A stretch of DNA of 64,000 nucleotides from Novosphingobium sp. (lineage in GTDB: Bacteria > Pseudomonadota > Alphaproteobacteria > Sphingomonadales > Sphingomonadaceae): assembly GCF_020852455.1 (NCBI RefSeq), contig NZ_JADZAT010000028.1, forward strand, positions 1-64,000, read 5' to 3'. The notes beneath the pieces are model-generated. The model was not told the DNA's origin. It made no database searches and was given only the letters and a program-made list of their open reading frames with translations. Positions 6,141 to 15,188 of the stretch are shown in pieces. The translations under genes were made by a program, and so were the position numbers. Position 1 is the first letter of the stretch. Each line of letters opens with the position of its first letter.

Positions 6141-8270
6141 TCAGCCCCCCTTCACCACCTTCACCGCCTTCACATGTCCCGCAAGGTCTTCCGGCCAGAA
6201 ATAGACGGGGCGCAGGTTGCCGGTGGCATAGCGATCGACCTGGTCGGCAAAGTGCGGTGAGGCCGGATTGCCGCTTTCGCCCCCGGCGGTAACCGCGCGA
6301 GCCTTCACCCTCGGCCCGAACTCAACCACCGCGACGAAGCTGTTGCCATAGGTGCCGTAATAGCGCTTCGTCCCCGGATAGCGCTGCGAACCGAAGCTGG
6401 CGAGCGAGCCCCAGTTGCCGCTGGCGAAGGGCACCGGGGTCGAGGGTTTGGCATCGTCGAAAGTCTGGCGGATCGCGCCGTCGTTGCGCTGGTAGCGGTT
6501 GATCTCACCCCAGGGCACTTGCCACGAGCCGAAGTCCTGGGTCAGCCGCGCCATCGCCTCGTCCAGCGCGGCCAGCCGGTCGGCATTGCTGGCCCTGGTC
6601 GATAGCCAGGTTTCGATCGTGATCCCCTGCGCCTCCGCCGCCGCCTCGCCGCGCGCGGCCAGTGCCTCGCCCCAGAACACCGCCAGGCTGGTTTCCTTCG
6701 AAGCCAGCCCCCACTTGCAGTCCCAGGCCTTGAGCATGGCCACCGCCTCGGCGCGTTTGGGATCGGGTGCCTGTTCGTGCGCCTTGACCAGCGGCGGGAG
6801 CAGTTCGGCGAAATAGGGCAGCCACGGATCGTAGGCCGCCGCAAGGAGCTGATCGAGCGTGAAGCTCTTGCGGGCAGACAGCACCGCGATCGCATGCGGG
6901 GTGCGCGGTTCCTTGCCCGCCACGTCGGTATAGCGCGGGAACTGCGCCTGCCTGGGGCTATCCTTGCCCGCCGCCCACCACGGCGAATCATTGACGTTGA
7001 ACAGCCAGCCGTTGGCCGGATTGACCACGGTGGGCAGCGCGGCCAGCGGGGTCAGGCCCTTCCAGTCGGTCAGCGGATTGCTGCCATCGACCGGCTTGCG
7101 GTAATCGAACCGGTCGTTGCGCACCGGCAGGAACTGCGGGTGGAGGTAGGCGATCTCGCCCTTTTTGCTGGCAAAGATCGTGTTGTTCGAACTGTTCGCC
7201 CTGAGCGCGGCGACCTTGCGGAATTCGGCCAGCGAATGGGTTTTGGTGCGCAGGAAGCTTTGCTGCAGCGCCGCGACCGGCTTGTGCATGATCGCAAAGG
7301 CGATCCACTTGCCGCCGTCCTTGCGCACGATCGGGCCGTGGTGAGTGCGATAGGTGGTGAAAGTGCGGCTGCCCATGCTGCCGTCACCCTTGCGGAAGGC
7401 CAGTGTGACGCGCTTTTCCTTCACCGCGCGCGCTTCCTTGCCATAACGATAGGCGTAACCGCCGGCCGGGCGCTTCACCACGGTCTCGGCAAATTCATCG
7501 ACATTGTCGATCCCGCTGGAGGTGTGCATCCATCCGGCCTGATCGTTAAAACCCTGATAGATGAAGAACTGCCCCCAGGTCGCCGCGCCATAGGCGTTGA
7601 GGCCCTGGTCGCTCTGCACCTGCAGTTCGGAGCGGAAGAAAAAGCTGGTGTGCGGGTTGATCAGCAGCAGCGGATTGCCGCTGGCGGAATGCGAGGGGCC
7701 AATCGCAAAGCCGTTCGAACCCAGCGGCTCCCTGAATGACAGGCCGCGTTCGTCGGCGCTCATCGCGATTTGCTGGCCGGTGTAGAAGGCTTCGAGCTGG
7801 CTGAGCGGCACGTTCTCGATATCGCCGCCGATGCTGCCTTCGGAAAAGCTCAGCGCCATCCACGGTTCGAACCGGGTGATTACCTTGGGCTTCACTTCCG
7901 GATGATCGGCCAGATACTGGTTGAGTCCCGCCGCCCAGGCCTGCATCAGTTCCTTCAGCCACGCCGGGCTGGCAGCATACTGCGCCTTGAGTTCAGTCGG
8001 ATCAATCCACAGCCGCTGGCGCAGATCCTCCCAGATGTATTCCTCACCGTCAGCCTCGGCCCGGCGGCCCAGGTTGGTGAGGTAATTCATCTCGATCCGG
8101 TTGAAGTCATCCTCGGCCTGGGCATAGATCATCCCGAACACCGCATCGGCATCGGTCTTGCCGTGAACGTGGGCGATCCCCCAGTCGTCACGCTTGATCT
8201 CGGCCTGATAGGCCAACGCCGGGCTGGACACGCCCAGCAGCAGTGCGGTCAAGGTGGCGATATGGCGCAT
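6141..8270 (-). CDS. Penicillin acylase family protein (N-acyl amide hydrolase, possibly AHL acylase)
   Basis: A 709-residue exported Ntn-hydrolase of the penicillin G / acyl-homoserine-lactone acylase (PvdQ/QuiP) type. It has a signal peptide (1-20, ...SSPALA), the alpha-chain motif RDDWGIAHVHG with AQAEDDFNR, then GSNGFAIGP. S185 is the expected N-terminal nucleophile of the beta chain after self-cleavage, followed by NPHTSFFFRSE. The protein is cleaved and acts in the periplasm. Substrate cannot be told: long-chain acyl-homoserine lactones and other acyl amides are both possible. No luxI/luxR is in the window. A short hairpin overlaps the region of its ribosome binding site. Confidence 0.85.
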   Translation of the reverse strand: MRHIATLTALLLGVSSPALAYQAEIKRDDWGIAHVHGKTDADAVFGMIYAQAEDDFNRIEMNYLTNLGRRAEADGEEYIWEDLRQRLWIDPTELKAQYAASPAWLKELMQAWAAGLNQYLADHPEVKPKVITRFEPWMALSFSEGSIGGDIENVPLSQLEAFYTGQQIAMSADERGLSFREPLGSNGFAIGPSHSASGNPLLLINPHTSFFFRSELQVQSDQGLNAYGAATWGQFFIYQGFNDQAGWMHTSSGIDNVDEFAETVVKRPAGGYAYRYGKEARAVKEKRVTLAFRKGDGSMGSRTFTTYRTHHGPIVRKDGGKWIAFAIMHKPVAALQQSFLRTKTHSLAEFRKVAALRANSSNNTIFASKKGEIAYLHPQFLPVRNDRFDYRKPVDGSNPLTDWKGLTPLAALPTVVNPANGWLFNVNDSPWWAAGKDSPRQAQFPRYTDVAGKEPRTPHAIAVLSARKSFTLDQLLAAAYDPWLPYFAELLPPLVKAHEQAPDPKRAEAVAMLKAWDCKWGLASKETSLAVFWGEALAARGEAAAEAQGITIETWLSTRASNADRLAALDEAMARLTQDFGSWQVPWGEINRYQRNDGAIRQTFDDAKPSTPVPFASGNWGSLASFGSQRYPGTKRYYGTYGNSFVAVVEFGPRVKARAVTAGGESGNPASPHFADQVDRYATGNLRPVYFWPEDLAGHVKAVKVVKGG

Positions 8271-8277
8271 GGTCTCT

Positions 8278-8294
8278 CCCCGGAATTGTCGGGG
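8278..8294 (-). promoter_or_regulatory. Hairpin abutting the acylase ribosome binding site
   Basis: On the minus strand CCCCG-ACAATTC-CGGGG ends 7 bases before the acylase ATG, and the GGGG of the 3' arm belongs to the GGGGAGAG ribosome binding site. Pairing would partly hide the site. The stem is only 5 bp, so the effect is uncertain. Confidence 0.35.
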
Positions 8295-8330
8295 GCGATA
8301 GTGCGCGGGATGCCCGGTCAGGGCAAGGGG

Positions 8331-9563
8331 TCAGTCCTTGCGCCACCTGGCAATGAAGAACCCGTCGAGCCCGCCCGCTTCGGCCAGCAGGCCCGGATCG
8401 GTACGCAGCCAGCCTTCGGAGGTGGGGGCCAGGCCGGCGGGCAGTTCCTCGGCGCGGATCGGATCCTGCGGCAGGGCGACGCGGGCGGCCTGTTCCTCAC
8501 CCTCGGCACTTTCGAGCGAGCAGACCGCATAGACCAGCGTGCCGCCGGGCTTGAGCCAGCCGGCTGCGCGGGTCAGCATCTGCGCCTGCAGCTCGGTCAT
8601 CTCGGCAATCTGGCGCGGGCCGATCCGGTGCAGCACATCGGGATGGCGGCGGCAGGTGCCGGTGGCGGTGCACGGCGCGTCGAGCAGCACGGCATCGAAC
8701 TGCCGATCGGCCTGCCAGCCCAGCGCATCGCCCTGGACCACGCTGGCGCTAAGCCCAGTGCGCTTGAGGTTCTCCTCCAGCCGCGCCAGCCGCTTGGCCG
8801 ACAGGTCGAGCGCGGTCACCTGCCAGCCCGCCGCCGCGAGTTGCAGCGTCTTGCCGCCCGGCGCGGCGCAGAGGTCAAGCACCTTCCGTCCTGTACCCGC
8901 GCCCAGCAGCCGCGCGGGCAGGCTGGCGGCGAGGTCCTGCACCCACCAGGCGCCCTCACCAAAGCCTTCAAGGTTCTCCACCGCGGTGCCGCGCGGCAGG
9001 CGGACATGGCCGAGCGCCAGCGACTGCCCCCCCAGCCGTTCGGCCCATTCAGCGGTGGCATCGGCATCGCGCAGGCTGAGGTCAAGCGGCGGCGGCACCG
9101 CCAGCCCGGCCGCGATCGCCCCGGCCCGCTCGCCCCAGCGCGCGGCCACTTCGGGCGGCAAGCTTGGCGCTGCGGGCAAGGTCACCCCGCGCTTGACCAG
9201 GGTAGAGAACACCCCGTGCGCCAGCCGCCGCGGTCCGCCGCTGAGCAGTTCCAGCCCGGTCGCGATCACCGCATGCGGCGGGGTTTCCAGCCGCAGCCAG
9301 CCGGCCAGCATCAGCCGCAAGACCGAACGCGGCTTGGCATCGTCGGGCAGGACCTGGCGGGTCGCGCTGTCGATCAGCGCATCAAGATCGGTCAACCAGC
9401 GCAGCGCCTCTCCGGCCAGCGCGCGGGCCAAGGCCTTGTCGGCCGCGCCCTTGATCCCTTGCAAGGCGCCATGCGCCGCCACATCGAGCGTCTCACCCCG
9501 GCGCAGCACGGCATCGAGCAATTTGAGCGCACCCTTGCGCGCTGGAAAACCGGGAATGTCCAT
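8331..9563 (-). CDS. rsmB: 16S rRNA (cytosine(967)-C(5))-methyltransferase RsmB-like
   Basis: A 410-residue RNA m5C methyltransferase of the Fmu/NOL1/NOP2/Sun family. The N-terminal 140 residues form the NusB-like RNA-binding domain, and the SAM domain has VLDLCAAPGGKT (228-239). Two family cysteines are present: C298 in LLDAPCTATGT and the catalytic C348 in VYAVCSLESAEGE. It methylates 16S rRNA in the small-subunit precursor. It is about 20 residues shorter than E. coli RsmB. It is divergent from the SdhAF4-like gene (52 bp apart) and lies upstream of the acylase gene in the same direction. Confidence 0.9.
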   Translation of the reverse strand: MDIPGFPARKGALKLLDAVLRRGETLDVAAHGALQGIKGAADKALARALAGEALRWLTDLDALIDSATRQVLPDDAKPRSVLRLMLAGWLRLETPPHAVIATGLELLSGGPRRLAHGVFSTLVKRGVTLPAAPSLPPEVAARWGERAGAIAAGLAVPPPLDLSLRDADATAEWAERLGGQSLALGHVRLPRGTAVENLEGFGEGAWWVQDLAASLPARLLGAGTGRKVLDLCAAPGGKTLQLAAAGWQVTALDLSAKRLARLEENLKRTGLSASVVQGDALGWQADRQFDAVLLDAPCTATGTCRRHPDVLHRIGPRQIAEMTELQAQMLTRAAGWLKPGGTLVYAVCSLESAEGEEQAARVALPQDPIRAEELPAGLAPTSEGWLRTDPGLLAEAGGLDGFFIARWRKD

Positions 9564-9615
9564 CCGGATCGCCCTAGCCCTTGGCCCGCCCGCCCGAAAG
9601 GCCTATCTGTGCGCC

Positions 9616-9783
9616 ATGACCCAGCGTGCCACCAAACGCCTCAAGCCCTTCGCCAAGCCCGCGCACTGGACCAACGATCCCGCGCCGCAGCCGGCCAAGG
9701 CCAAGGACGAGGCCGATCCCGATGGCCTTTCCCCCACCCGCTATGGCGACTGGGTGAAAAAGGGCATCGCGGTGGATTTCTAG
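9616..9783 (+). CDS. DUF1674 / SdhAF4-like small protein
   Basis: A 55-residue protein ending DGLSPTRYGDWVKKGIAVDF, the conserved C-terminus of the DUF1674 family, whose mitochondrial members (SDHAF4) assist assembly of the flavinated succinate dehydrogenase subunit. The first half is lysine/proline rich and unstructured, as usual. It overlaps the end of the convergent ferrochelatase gene by 4 bp. A bacterial role in SDH assembly is inferred from homology. Confidence 0.85.
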   Translation: MTQRATKRLKPFAKPAHWTNDPAPQPAKAKDEADPDGLSPTRYGDWVKKGIAVDF

Positions 9784-10790
9784 AGCCACCCCGCCAGTTC
9801 GCGCCGCACCAGCGCGTCCAGCATGGCCATTCCGGCCTCTCCGGCATTGAGGCAATCGAGCGCGGCGAAGTCCTTTCCGCCGGCTTCGAGGAACTGTTCC
9901 CGGCCACGGATCGCCAGTTCCTCGCGGGTTTCGAGGCAATCGGCGGAGAAGCCGGGGGCAGCGATGGCCAGTGCTTTGGTGCCCCTGGCAGCCTCGGCGG
10001 CGAGCACCGCGTCGGTCGCGGGTTCGAGCCATTTGGCGCGGCCGAAACGGCTCTGGAAGGTCACTTCGATCCTGAGATCAGGGAATTCACCCTTCAGCGC
10101 CTCGGCCAGCAGCCGCGCGGTTTTCTGGCACTGGCAGTGATAGGGATCGCCCAGATGGAGCGTCCGTTCAGGCATCCCGTGGAACGAGAGCAGCAGCACT
10201 TCGGGGGTAAACGGCAGTGCCTTGAGCTGCCGGGCAGTGTCACTGCGCAATGCCTCGATATGGGCTGGGTCATCGTAATAGGGCGGCAGGGTGCGCACCG
10301 CCGGTTGCCAGCGCATCGCGGCGAGCTGGCTGCCCAGCGCGTCGAGCGCCGAAGCGGTGGTCGCACCCGAATATTGCGGATAGAGCGGGGCGATCAGGAT
10401 CCGCTCGCACCCGGCGTCCTTCAGCTTCTGCAGCTCTGCCCCCAGCGCCGGATTGCCATAGCGCATCGCCCAGCTGACCATGACCGATGGCCCCAGCCGG
10501 TCCTGCAAGGCACCCGCCTGGGCCTTGGTGATCGCGGCCAGCGGTGAGCCATCCGGGGTCCAGACCTGCTGATAGGCGTGCGCGCTCTTTTTCGGGCGGG
10601 TGTTGAGAATGATCAGGTTGAGCACCGGCCACCACACCGCGCGCGGGATTTCCACCACCCGGCGATCCCACAGGAATTCCTTGAGGTACCGCCGCACCGC
10701 GCCGGGCGTCGGCGCATCGGGAGTGCCAAGGTTGACCAGCAGCACGCCCACGCGCGGGCTTTGCACCGTGGGATGACCGGCGGGCAGCAT
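9780..10790 (-). CDS. hemH: Ferrochelatase
   Basis: A 336-residue type I ferrochelatase inserting Fe2+ into protoporphyrin IX, the last step of haem synthesis. It shows VLLVNLGTPDAPTP near the N-terminus, the metal-binding H204 in LLSFHGMPERTL, and PGFSADCLETREELA near the C-terminus. DPYHCQCQKTARLL is typical of bacterial members. Its ATG overlaps the stop of the upstream molybdenum hydroxylase gene by one base (TGATG), so the mrp-hydroxylase-hemH genes are translationally linked. Confidence 0.95.
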   Translation of the reverse strand: MLPAGHPTVQSPRVGVLLVNLGTPDAPTPGAVRRYLKEFLWDRRVVEIPRAVWWPVLNLIILNTRPKKSAHAYQQVWTPDGSPLAAITKAQAGALQDRLGPSVMVSWAMRYGNPALGAELQKLKDAGCERILIAPLYPQYSGATTASALDALGSQLAAMRWQPAVRTLPPYYDDPAHIEALRSDTARQLKALPFTPEVLLLSFHGMPERTLHLGDPYHCQCQKTARLLAEALKGEFPDLRIEVTFQSRFGRAKWLEPATDAVLAAEAARGTKALAIAAPGFSADCLETREELAIRGREQFLEAGGKDFAALDCLNAGEAGMAMLDALVRRELAGWL

Positions 10791-13048
10791 CAGCCCTGCT
10801 CCAGCGTGAGCGGCAGCGAGTGCAGGCGCACCGAGCCGGCCGAATAGAGCGCATTGGCAATCGCCGGCGGCGCGATCACCGCGCCCAGTTCGCCCGGATC
10901 GAAGGGATCGGCATCGCTTTCGACAAATTCCACCAGAATCTCCGGACTATCGGACAACAGCGGCAGGCCCATCAGCCCCAGCCGCCCGGTCAGCGGCAAG
11001 CCATCGGCATAGGCGGTGGTGCAGCCGTTCGCCAGCCCCATGCCGAACAGCAGCCCGCCTTCGATCTGCTGGCGGGCCAGATCGACGTTCACGATCCGGC
11101 CGATATCGACCACCGCGGTCAGCTTTTCGACGCGGATCCCGCGATCGTCGTGCCGGGCACTGGCGACCAGCGCAATCCGCCCTTCGCGCGGCCCCAGCGT
11201 CATCTTCCAGCAGGCCAGCCCCTGCCCGCTGCCACCCCCGCCGCCGCCCCATTCGGCCAATGTCGCGGCGCGCTGAAGGCAGGCGGCCAGCCTGGGTTCG
11301 CTGGCCAGCATGGCCATGCGGTAGGACAGCGCCTCACGCCCCGAGCGCTTGGCCAGCTCGTCAATGAAGGTTTCGATCAGGAAGGCGCCGATCCCGTGCG
11401 AATTGCCGCGCAATCGCCCGGTTGGCAGGCCGATTTCCACCGGCACATGCTCCACCACCAGATGCTCGATCGCATAGGGCGGGACCATGCCCTCCATCGC
11501 CAGATCATCGGTCTGATCCTGCAGCGCCAGCGCATCGGCAGCCTTGCGGCCATTGAACAGCCGCCCGCCAAATTCGCGCACGGTGGCCGGCATCGCGATC
11601 CTGAGCTTGAGCGCGGTGAGCGAGCCATCCTGCGCGGTGCGCGCCGCCATCACCGCGCGCGCCGGAGTGCGCGGACGGGCGCGCAGCTGTTCCTGCCAGC
11701 GCGACCAGGTCAGCTGCACCGGCTTGCCAACCGCCTTGGCGATCAGCGCCGCCTCAACCGCGTGTTCGCTTTCCAGCCGGGCGTCAAAGCTGCCTCCGGC
11801 CGGCATCGGATAGAGCGTCACTTCATCAAGCGAGAGATCGAGCGCGCGCGCCGCCGCCTGGCGGCAGGCCTGCGGGGCCTGACTGGCGACCCACAGTTCC
11901 AGCCGTCCGTTTTCAAACCGCGCGGTGGCACAGGCGGTTTCCACCCCGGCATGGAGCGCCGGAGCCACTGTGTAGAGCGCGGTGTGTTCGAATTTGCCGC
12001 GCAGCCAGCTATCGGGATCGCCCTGGCTGGCAAAGCGGTTGGCATCGCCATAGCGCAAGCCTTCGTCCAGCCGCGCGGCGATCCGCCCGCTTTCGGCCTT
12101 GGCCTTCGCGGCGAAATTGGGCGCGATCCGGCTGAGCGCCTGTTCGGCCGCCCACCAGGTTTCACCCACCGCCGCCAGCCAGTCGGGCCCGGTCACCAGC
12201 TTCACTTCCGGCGCGCGTTTGGCATCGAAGCTGCCCAGCCGCGCCTCCTGCCCCACCGGGGCATGGCGGATCGCGGCAAAGCGCATGTCGGGCAGGCGCA
12301 CGTCGGCGGCGAACTGGTGGCTGCCGTCAACCTTGCTGGGCAGATCAAGCCGGGGGAAGCGCAGCGGTGCGCCCGGCGGGAATTCGGTCGGGTTCTCCTG
12401 CGGCGGCTGCGCGCGGGCAACCGGCGGATCGGGCGGGGAATAGTCCGTTGCCGCTTCAACCAGTTCGGCAAACGAGGCGCGGTTCTTGTCGTGCAGGATA
12501 AAGCCGCCCTGCGCTTCGCATTCTTCCCAGCTGACACCCCACTTGTCGGCCGCAGCCTGGGCCAGCATCGCCCGCGCACCCGCCGCCGCAGCCCGCGCCG
12601 CCACTTCGTGCGCGGCGAGCGCGGTGCCATCGGCGGTGGCGGTAAAGGCATCGCGTTCGGCAAAGCGCCGCGCCAGCAGGCTGCCCGGATCGTCGGCCAG
12701 ACCCGAACCCAGCGGCAGCCACAGCGGCGCCCAGCGAGCCGCCAGCACCGCATTGGCATAGGCCCCGCTGACCGGCGCCGGCTCGATCGCTACTTGCCGC
12801 CAGTCAGCGCCCAGCTCCATCGCCACGACCTGCGCCAGCAGGGTCGCAACGCCCTGACCCATTTCGAGGTCGGGCACTGCCACGCTGACCACCCCGTCCT
12901 TGCCGATCTTGAGCCAGGCATCGAAGGCATATTCGCCCTCACCCGGGCTGAGCGGCGGGGCAAAGCTGCGCGGGGTCAGCGCCCAGGCGGCGATCAGCCC
13001 ACCCGCGGCGCCCATTCCCAACAGGATTCCCCGGCGCGTGACCTGCAT
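10790..13048 (-). CDS. Molybdopterin-binding large subunit of an isoquinoline 1-oxidoreductase/aldehyde dehydrogenase-type enzyme
   Basis: A 752-residue protein of the xanthine oxidase family, IorB-like. It begins with a twin-arginine-type leader (TRRGILLGMGAAGG), indicating export with cofactor loaded. Family features include DLEMGQGVATLLAQVVAMELG, GLRLR-like NSHGIGAFLIETFIDELA and the C-terminal PGELGAVIAPPAIANAL with the Glu expected at the Mo centre. These enzymes need a small 2Fe-2S subunit; no such gene is adjacent, although the family is usually encoded in pairs. It lies between mrp (3 bp) and hemH (1-bp overlap). The substrate (N-heterocycle or aldehyde) is unknown. Confidence 0.85.
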   Translation of the reverse strand: MQVTRRGILLGMGAAGGLIAAWALTPRSFAPPLSPGEGEYAFDAWLKIGKDGVVSVAVPDLEMGQGVATLLAQVVAMELGADWRQVAIEPAPVSGAYANAVLAARWAPLWLPLGSGLADDPGSLLARRFAERDAFTATADGTALAAHEVAARAAAAGARAMLAQAAADKWGVSWEECEAQGGFILHDKNRASFAELVEAATDYSPPDPPVARAQPPQENPTEFPPGAPLRFPRLDLPSKVDGSHQFAADVRLPDMRFAAIRHAPVGQEARLGSFDAKRAPEVKLVTGPDWLAAVGETWWAAEQALSRIAPNFAAKAKAESGRIAARLDEGLRYGDANRFASQGDPDSWLRGKFEHTALYTVAPALHAGVETACATARFENGRLELWVASQAPQACRQAAARALDLSLDEVTLYPMPAGGSFDARLESEHAVEAALIAKAVGKPVQLTWSRWQEQLRARPRTPARAVMAARTAQDGSLTALKLRIAMPATVREFGGRLFNGRKAADALALQDQTDDLAMEGMVPPYAIEHLVVEHVPVEIGLPTGRLRGNSHGIGAFLIETFIDELAKRSGREALSYRMAMLASEPRLAACLQRAATLAEWGGGGGGSGQGLACWKMTLGPREGRIALVASARHDDRGIRVEKLTAVVDIGRIVNVDLARQQIEGGLLFGMGLANGCTTAYADGLPLTGRLGLMGLPLLSDSPEILVEFVESDADPFDPGELGAVIAPPAIANALYSAGSVRLHSLPLTLEQG

Positions 13049-13051
13049 GGT

Positions 13052-14029
13052 TCAGCCGCGCCCGCCGCGATTGTCGAGCCAGGTGCCAACTCGCCGGGCC
13101 AGAGCGGCAAAGGCATCGGCCGCCGCGCCCTCACCCGCGGCGGGCGGCGTGCCGGCATCGCTGGCCTTGCGGATCGCCAGTTCCAGCGGGACCCGGCCCA
13201 GGAAGGCCAGGCCCATTTCGCCCGCTGCGGCTTCGGCCCCGCCCTGCCCGAACGGATCGGACAGCTCGCCGCAATGCGGGCACTGGTATCCGGCCATGTT
13301 CTCGACCATGCCGATCACCGGCACTTCGCCCACTTCGAACAGCTGGATCGCGCGGCGCGCGTCGATCAGTGCCAGATCCTGCGGGGTGGAGACGATCACC
13401 GCACCGGTCGGCTTGTAGCGCTGCAGCATGGTCAGCTGGACATCGCCGGTGCCCGGCGGCAGATCGACCACCAGCACTTCGGCATCGCCCCAGTCGGCAT
13501 CGATCAGCTGGCCCAGGGCATTGCCGGCCATCGGCCCGCGCCAGGCGATCGCCTTGCCCGGTTCGATCAGCTGGCCCATCGACAGCAGCGGCACGCCCCA
13601 CTGGTTGGGGACCGGCACCAGCTTGTCACCACGGGCCTGCGGCTTTACCCCTTCGCTGCCCAGCAGGCGAGGCTGCGAGGGGCCATAGATATCGGCATCG
13701 ACCAGCCCGACCTTGCGCCCGGCGCGGGCCAGCGCGATCGCCAGGTTGGCGGAAACGGTGCTCTTGCCGACCCCGCCCTTGCCCGAACCGACTGCAATGA
13801 TCGCCCGCCGGACCTTGTCCGCCATCAAGGCCACGCGCACTTCGGCAACGCCCGGCTGGCCGGCCAGCGCTTCCTTGACCGCCGCCTCCAGCCGTTCGCG
13901 TTCCAGCGCGTCGAGCCCGCCGGCATCAAGCACCACCACTGCCCGGCCATCGGCCAGACGCAGCGATTGCAGGCGGGATTGGGCAAGCGGAGGCAGCGCG
14001 GTGCGCAGGGTTTCGGTGGGGTCACTCAT
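13052..14029 (-). CDS. mrp: Mrp/ApbC-type iron-sulfur carrier ATPase
   Basis: A 325-residue P-loop ATPase of the Mrp/NBP35 family that carries and delivers Fe-S clusters. A DUF59-like domain occupies about 1-70, followed by the deviant Walker [12 protein letters not shown] (81-91), [14 protein letters not shown], and the CPHC cluster-binding pair in [10 protein letters not shown]. The ATG at 14029 (MSDPTETL) is preferred over an in-frame ATG 21 codons upstream, whose extension has no family counterpart. It is first in an apparent operon with the Mo hydroxylase and hemH, and divergent from hflK. Confidence 0.93.
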   Translation of the reverse strand: MSDPTETLRTALPPLAQSRLQSLRLADGRAVVVLDAGGLDALERERLEAAVKEALAGQPGVAEVRVALMADKVRRAIIAVGSGKGGVGKSTVSANLAIALARAGRKVGLVDADIYGPSQPRLLGSEGVKPQARGDKLVPVPNQWGVPLLSMGQLIEPGKAIAWRGPMAGNALGQLIDADWGDAEVLVVDLPPGTGDVQLTMLQRYKPTGAVIVSTPQDLALIDARRAIQLFEVGEVPVIGMVENMAGYQCPHCGELSDPFGQGGAEAAAGEMGLAFLGRVPLELAIRKASDAGTPPAAGEGAAADAFAALARRVGTWLDNRGGRG

Positions 14030-14107
14030 AATGCGCGCACCCCTAGCAAGGAAAAAGCCGCGCGAGACACTGTTTTTGTGCGTCATGCACACCTATAGTG
14101 TCTGACG

Positions 14108-15187
14108 ATGAGAGGTTTTGGCAGTTCAGGGCGCGAACCGGCGCTGGCGATGTCGCAGGGGGACAGCCCCTGGGGCAATGGGCGCGGCGATGACGGGCAG
14201 GGTCCCGAACCGGCTGGCGATGGCGCAGATGCGCCCGGCGATGCGCCAGGGCGCAATCCCTGGCTGAACCCGGAAGAAGAAACTGCCCCCCGGCGCTCGG
14301 CCCGGATCGACGATATCCTGCGCAGCCGGGGCGGCGGGGGATCGGGCGGCAATGGCAGCGGCAGGCGCGTGCGGATGGTGCCCTGGCTGACGCTGGGGCT
14401 GGTATCGGCCTGGCTGATGGCCAGTTCGATCCACGTGCTGGCCAGGGACGAGCGCGCGCTGTTGACCACGCTGGGGCGCTATTCGGGCACGCTTGGCCCG
14501 GGCCTCAACATTACCCTGCCCTGGCCATTCCAGGCGGTTGACCGGCGGGTAACCGGCAAGGAAGAGACCACGGTCCTGCCCGACAAGGAAGCCGAAACGC
14601 TGATGCCGACCCGCGATGGCAAACTGGTCAACCTGTCGTTCCAGATCCGCTGGCGGATCGGTGACCTGCGCCGCTTTGCCTACAACCTGCCGGAAGGCGA
14701 GGCCGCGATCCGCCGTCTGGCCGATGCCCAGATGCGCGCCGCCGTGGCCGAATTCGACTATGCCGAAATTATCAACGGCAAGCGCCAGGCCGAATTGCAG
14801 CAGCGCGTCGCCGGACGGATGGAGCGCGTGCTTGATGCCTGGCAATCGGGTGTAGTGCTGGCCGGGGTCGAAGTGCCCCGGACCGGACCGCCGACCAGGC
14901 TGGCCGATACTTTCAAGAAGATCGCCCAGGCCCGCGAAGGTCAGCGCAAGAACCGCCAGGACGCGCTGGACTGGCGCGCGCGGCGGCTGGCTGAAGCCCG
15001 GGCCGAGGCCGATGCCTTCAACCAGATCTACCCCGAATACAAACTGGCCCCGGCGGTCACCCGCCAGCGGATGTATTACGAAACGATGGAACGCGTGCTG
15101 CGCAACAACGACAAGGTGGTGCTGGGCGGCACCAATGGCCCGGCCGGACCATCGCCCGATCCCCAAGCCCCTGCGGGAGGGCGCTGA
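14108..15187 (+). CDS. hflK: HflK, SPFH-domain modulator of FtsH
   Basis: A 359-residue HflK. A Gly/Pro-rich cytosolic N-terminus is followed by one membrane segment (about 90-110, MVPWLTLGLVSAWLMAS) and an SPFH/band-7 domain (DERALLTTLGRYSG onward) facing the periplasm. HflK and HflC form a large complex around the FtsH protease. An alternative start at 14150 (MSQGDSPWG) matches the usual HflK beginning and may be the true one. It is followed after one base by hflC. Confidence 0.92.
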   Translation: MRGFGSSGREPALAMSQGDSPWGNGRGDDGQGPEPAGDGADAPGDAPGRNPWLNPEEETAPRRSARIDDILRSRGGGGSGGNGSGRRVRMVPWLTLGLVSAWLMASSIHVLARDERALLTTLGRYSGTLGPGLNITLPWPFQAVDRRVTGKEETTVLPDKEAETLMPTRDGKLVNLSFQIRWRIGDLRRFAYNLPEGEAAIRRLADAQMRAAVAEFDYAEIINGKRQAELQQRVAGRMERVLDAWQSGVVLAGVEVPRTGPPTRLADTFKKIAQAREGQRKNRQDALDWRARRLAEARAEADAFNQIYPEYKLAPAVTRQRMYYETMERVLRNNDKVVLGGTNGPAGPSPDPQAPAGGR

Positions 15188-15188
15188 G

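Noticed and set aside
7770..10547. Very long open frame on the plus strand
   Set aside because: It is antisense to the acylase, rsmB and hemH genes, whose proteins show complete active-site motifs. Long antisense frames are expected at this GC and codon bias.
10820..14098. 1,092-codon open frame on the plus strand
   Set aside because: Antisense to the molybdenum hydroxylase and mrp. Its translation is rich in Arg/His/Gln/Gly without any domain, a codon-bias shadow.
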